16,448 nt of DNA from Pseudonocardiales bacterium (lineage in GTDB: Bacteria; Actinomycetota; Actinomycetes; Mycobacteriales; Jatrophihabitantaceae), in NCBI GenBank assembly GCA_030840415.1, contig JAVEEO010000434.1, positions 1-16,448 on the forward strand, written 5' to 3'. This document shows positions 14,258 through 16,448 of the stretch, piece by piece. The translations under genes and the position numbers were made by a program. Each line of letters opens with the position of its first letter. Position 1 is the first letter of the stretch. The notes under the pieces are model-generated. The model had not been told where the DNA came from. It saw nothing but the letters and a program-made list of their open reading frames with translations, and did not search any database.

Positions 14258-15217
14258 ATGTCACGGCTTCCGGTCGCAATCGGTCTGACTCTCGGTGTGG
14301 TGGCCGACGAACTGCTCGGTGACCCGCGGCGCGGCCATCCGGTCGCCGGTTTCGGCGCCGCCGCCGCTGCCCTGGAACGCGTGCTCTATCGCGACAGCAG
14401 GACAGCCGGCGGCCAGTACACGGCCGCCTGCGTGCTGCCGGTGCTGGCAACCGCCGCCCTGGTCGAGCGCCGGACCGCCCAGCACCCCGCGCTCAGAGCC
14501 ATCGCCGTCGCCGCCGCCACCTGGACCGTGGTCGGTGGCCGCAGCCTGCGCCGGATCGGCGGCGAACTGGCCACCGCCCTGACCGACGGCGACACCGAGG
14601 CCGCCCGGGCGAGGATCCCCAGCCTGTGCGGCCGCGACCCTGCCCGGCTGGACGCCGACGGCCTGGCCCGGGCCACCGTGGAATCGGTCGCCGAGAACAC
14701 CTCCGACTCGGTCACCGGCCCGCTGTTCTGGGGCGCCGTCGCCGGCCTGCCCGGCCTGCTCGGCTACCGCGCGATCAATACCCTGGACGCCATGGTCGGG
14801 CACCGCTCAGCTCGCTACGCCCGGTTCGGCACCGCCGCCGCCCGCCTCGACGACCTCGCCAATCTCGTCCCGTCCCGGCTGACCGCTGCCCTCACCGTGG
14901 CCCTGGCCGGCCGGGTCGGCGGATCACCGGCCCGGGCCTACCGTGCCTGGCGCTCGGACGCGGCAGCCCATCCGAGCCCGAACGCCGGCCAGTGTGAGGC
15001 CGCGGTGGCCGGTGCGCTGGGCGTCAGCCTGGGCGGCCCGACCAGCTACCGCAGCCACACCGAACACCGCCCGATCCTGGGGGGCGGCCGGAGCCCACAG
15101 CCGGACGACATCGTGCGCGCGACCACGCTCAGCCACCTGGTGCAGTACGCCACCCTGGCCGCGCTGCTGGCCGCCCTGCACCTGCAGGAAGTCCTGCGCC
15201 GGAACGGGCGCGCGTGA
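14258..15217 (+). CDS. cobD: Adenosylcobinamide-phosphate synthase (CobD/CbiB)
   Basis: The 319-aa integral membrane protein matches CobD/CbiB: an N-terminal [17 protein letters not shown] motif, [19 protein letters not shown], then [13 protein letters not shown] in the middle, and a C-terminal segment with [18 protein letters not shown]. It attaches the aminopropanol(-phosphate) arm to adenosylcobyric acid to form adenosylcobinamide (phosphate), a late step of coenzyme B12 synthesis. Several hydrophobic Ala/Leu/Val segments fit membrane helices. ATG 14258 is used because the family N-terminus begins there; it lacks its own Shine-Dalgarno and immediately follows the leader-ORF TAG. The TGA overlaps the cobQ GTG (GTGA, 4-nt overlap). 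Expression should be lowered by B12 through the upstream riboswitch. Confidence 0.95.
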   Translation: MSRLPVAIGLTLGVVADELLGDPRRGHPVAGFGAAAAALERVLYRDSRTAGGQYTAACVLPVLATAALVERRTAQHPALRAIAVAAATWTVVGGRSLRRIGGELATALTDGDTEAARARIPSLCGRDPARLDADGLARATVESVAENTSDSVTGPLFWGAVAGLPGLLGYRAINTLDAMVGHRSARYARFGTAAARLDDLANLVPSRLTAALTVALAGRVGGSPARAYRAWRSDAAAHPSPNAGQCEAAVAGALGVSLGGPTSYRSHTEHRPILGGGRSPQPDDIVRATTLSHLVQYATLAALLAALHLQEVLRRNGRA

Positions 15218-16448
15218 GGGGCGCGCTGCTGGTCGCCGGTGCCAGTTCGGACGCCGGCAAGAGCCTGTTCACCGCGGGCCTGTGCCGGTTGCTGGCCCGC
15301 CGGGGCGTGTCGGTAGCGCCGTTCAAGGCCCAGAACATGTCCAACAACTCCGCGGTGACCGCCGACGGCGGCGAGATCGGCCGTGCCCAAGCCCTGCAGG
15401 CCCAGGCCTGCGGCATCGAGGCCAGCGTGCTGATGAACCCGGTGCTGCTCAAGCCGGGCAGCGACCGGCGCTCGCACGTCCTGCTGCACGGCCGGCCCTA
15501 CGCCGAGGCCGGCGCACTGGACTACCGGCAGCTCAAAGCCACCCTGCGCAAGGAGGTGCTGGCCAGCTTCGACGAGCTGCGCCGGCGCTACGACGTGGTG
15601 ATCTGCGAGGGTGCCGGCAGCCCCGCCGAGATCAACCTGCGCGAGAGCGACCTGGCCAACATGTGGCTGGCCGACCAGCGCGATCTGCCCACCGTGGTGA
15701 TCGGCGACATCGACCGGGGTGGCCTGTTCGCCGCGCTGTACGGCACCCTCGCGCTGCTCGGCGAGCGCGACCAGTCGCTGATCGCCGGCTTCGTGGTCAA
15801 CAAGTTCCGCGGCGACGACCGGCTGCTGGCACCGGGCCTGGACATGCTCACCAACCTGACCGGACGCCCGGTGCTCGGGGTGCTGCCCTGGCTGCCGGAT
15901 CTGCGACTGGACGCCGAGGACTCGCTGTCCACGCCGGCCGCCCTGGACGGTGGTGAGCCGGTCGGTACCGAGCGGTTGTCGGTGGCCGCGATCCGGCTGC
16001 CGCGCACCTCCAACTCCACCGATGTCGACGCCCTCGGCGCCGAACCCGGCGTCACGGTGCGCTGGACCGCCTCACCCGCCGAGGTGGCCGCCGCCGACCT
16101 GGTGGTGCTGCCCGGCAGCCGCGCGACGGTGGCCGACCTGGCCTGGCTGCGCGAGCAGGGACTGGCCGCCGCGATCACCGAACGCGCCCGGCGGGGGAGT
16201 CCGGTGCTCGGCATCTGCGGCGGCTACCAGATGCTGGCCGCCAGCATCGACGACGACATCGAATCCGGCGCCGGCACCGTGCCGGGGCTCGGGTTGCTGC
16301 CGGTGACGGTGCGCTTCGCCGTCGACAAGATCCTGGCCCGGCCCACCGGCATCGCCTACGGCGCCGAGGTCAGCACCGGCTACGAGATCCACCACGGGGT
16401 CGTGTCGCCACTCCCGGGCGCCGGCGAATCCTTTCTCGACGGCTACCG
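15214..16448 (+). CDS. cobQ: Cobyric acid synthase (CobQ), 3' partial
   Basis: GTG 15214 overlaps the cobD stop by 4 nt, and the frame stays open to the window end (411 full codons of a family usually near 490-500 aa). The N-terminal synthetase domain shows [20 protein letters not shown] (nucleotide-binding loop), [42 protein letters not shown] and [11 protein letters not shown], all CobQ hallmarks that separate it from CobB. The glutamine-amidotransferase domain begins around residue 250 and includes [15 protein letters not shown] and [11 protein letters not shown] with nucleophile Cys335; GYEIHHG follows. The enzyme amidates four side chains of adenosylcobyrinic acid a,c-diamide using Gln and ATP. 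It is translationally coupled with cobD and shares its riboswitch. The C-terminal catalytic His/Glu pair probably lies beyond the window. Confidence 0.96.
   Translation, partial: MRGALLVAGASSDAGKSLFTAGLCRLLARRGVSVAPFKAQNMSNNSAVTADGGEIGRAQALQAQACGIEASVLMNPVLLKPGSDRRSHVLLHGRPYAEAGALDYRQLKATLRKEVLASFDELRRRYDVVICEGAGSPAEINLRESDLANMWLADQRDLPTVVIGDIDRGGLFAALYGTLALLGERDQSLIAGFVVNKFRGDDRLLAPGLDMLTNLTGRPVLGVLPWLPDLRLDAEDSLSTPAALDGGEPVGTERLSVAAIRLPRTSNSTDVDALGAEPGVTVRWTASPAEVAAADLVVLPGSRATVADLAWLREQGLAAAITERARRGSPVLGICGGYQMLAASIDDDIESGAGTVPGLGLLPVTVRFAVDKILARPTGIAYGAEVSTGYEIHHGVVSPLPGAGESFLDGY

Overview
The window is GC-rich DNA (very high G+C in third codon positions, GTG/TTG starts, an Arr-type rifampin ADP-ribosyltransferase, a secreted M4 protease with an actinobacterial-style leader, few T-run terminators). 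This points to an actinomycete (Actinomycetota); the genus cannot be read from the sequence. All calls come from reading the translations and motifs by eye; no database search was run.

Left part (1-5132, + strand): the tail of an unrecognised gene, then two adjacent genes that look like a paralogous toxin or cell-wall-hydrolase pair. The first has an acidic [F/L/Y]-E-[S/T]-G tetrapeptide-repeat N-terminus, a FlgJ-like glucosaminidase domain and a possible M15-like C-terminal domain. The second has a glucosaminidase-like domain whose catalytic Glu is replaced by Ala, a peptidoglycan-binding domain and a two-HKD phospholipase-D domain. Neither has a recognisable signal peptide, so export by a specialised route (for example a contractile injection system encoded to the left) is a plausible but unproven inference.

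Middle (5133-9752): convergent and divergent single genes: a secreted M4 metalloprotease (-), a hemerythrin-like HHE protein (+), an Arr rifampin ADP-ribosyltransferase (-) and a COG1237-type metallo-beta-lactamase-fold protein (+). Strong inverted repeats separate the convergent pairs.

Accessory region (about 9753-13774): a Shedu-type DUF4263 nuclease gene (-), about 1 kb of apparently degenerate non-coding DNA holding a tRNA-3'-end-like fragment and one member of an imperfect direct repeat whose partner lies on the far side of the Shedu gene, and then a tightly coupled two-gene cassette (+). The cassette has visibly lower G+C and many TTA codons. It encodes a TIR/nucleoside-deoxyribosyltransferase-like protein with a C-terminal degenerate PD-(D/E)xK-like region, followed by a compact Mrr-like PD-(D/E)xK nuclease. 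The region abuts a tRNA-Lys(CTT) gene. It looks like a small defence island, and the two-gene cassette is the best candidate here for an undescribed system.

Right part (13775-16448): tRNA-Lys (-), then a cobalamin (B12) riboswitch upstream of cobD/cbiB and cobQ (+, overlapping by 4 nt, cobQ cut by the window end). Between riboswitch and cobD lies a 16-codon Arg-rich leader ORF that carries the only strong Shine-Dalgarno sequence and whose TAG stop directly abuts the cobD ATG.
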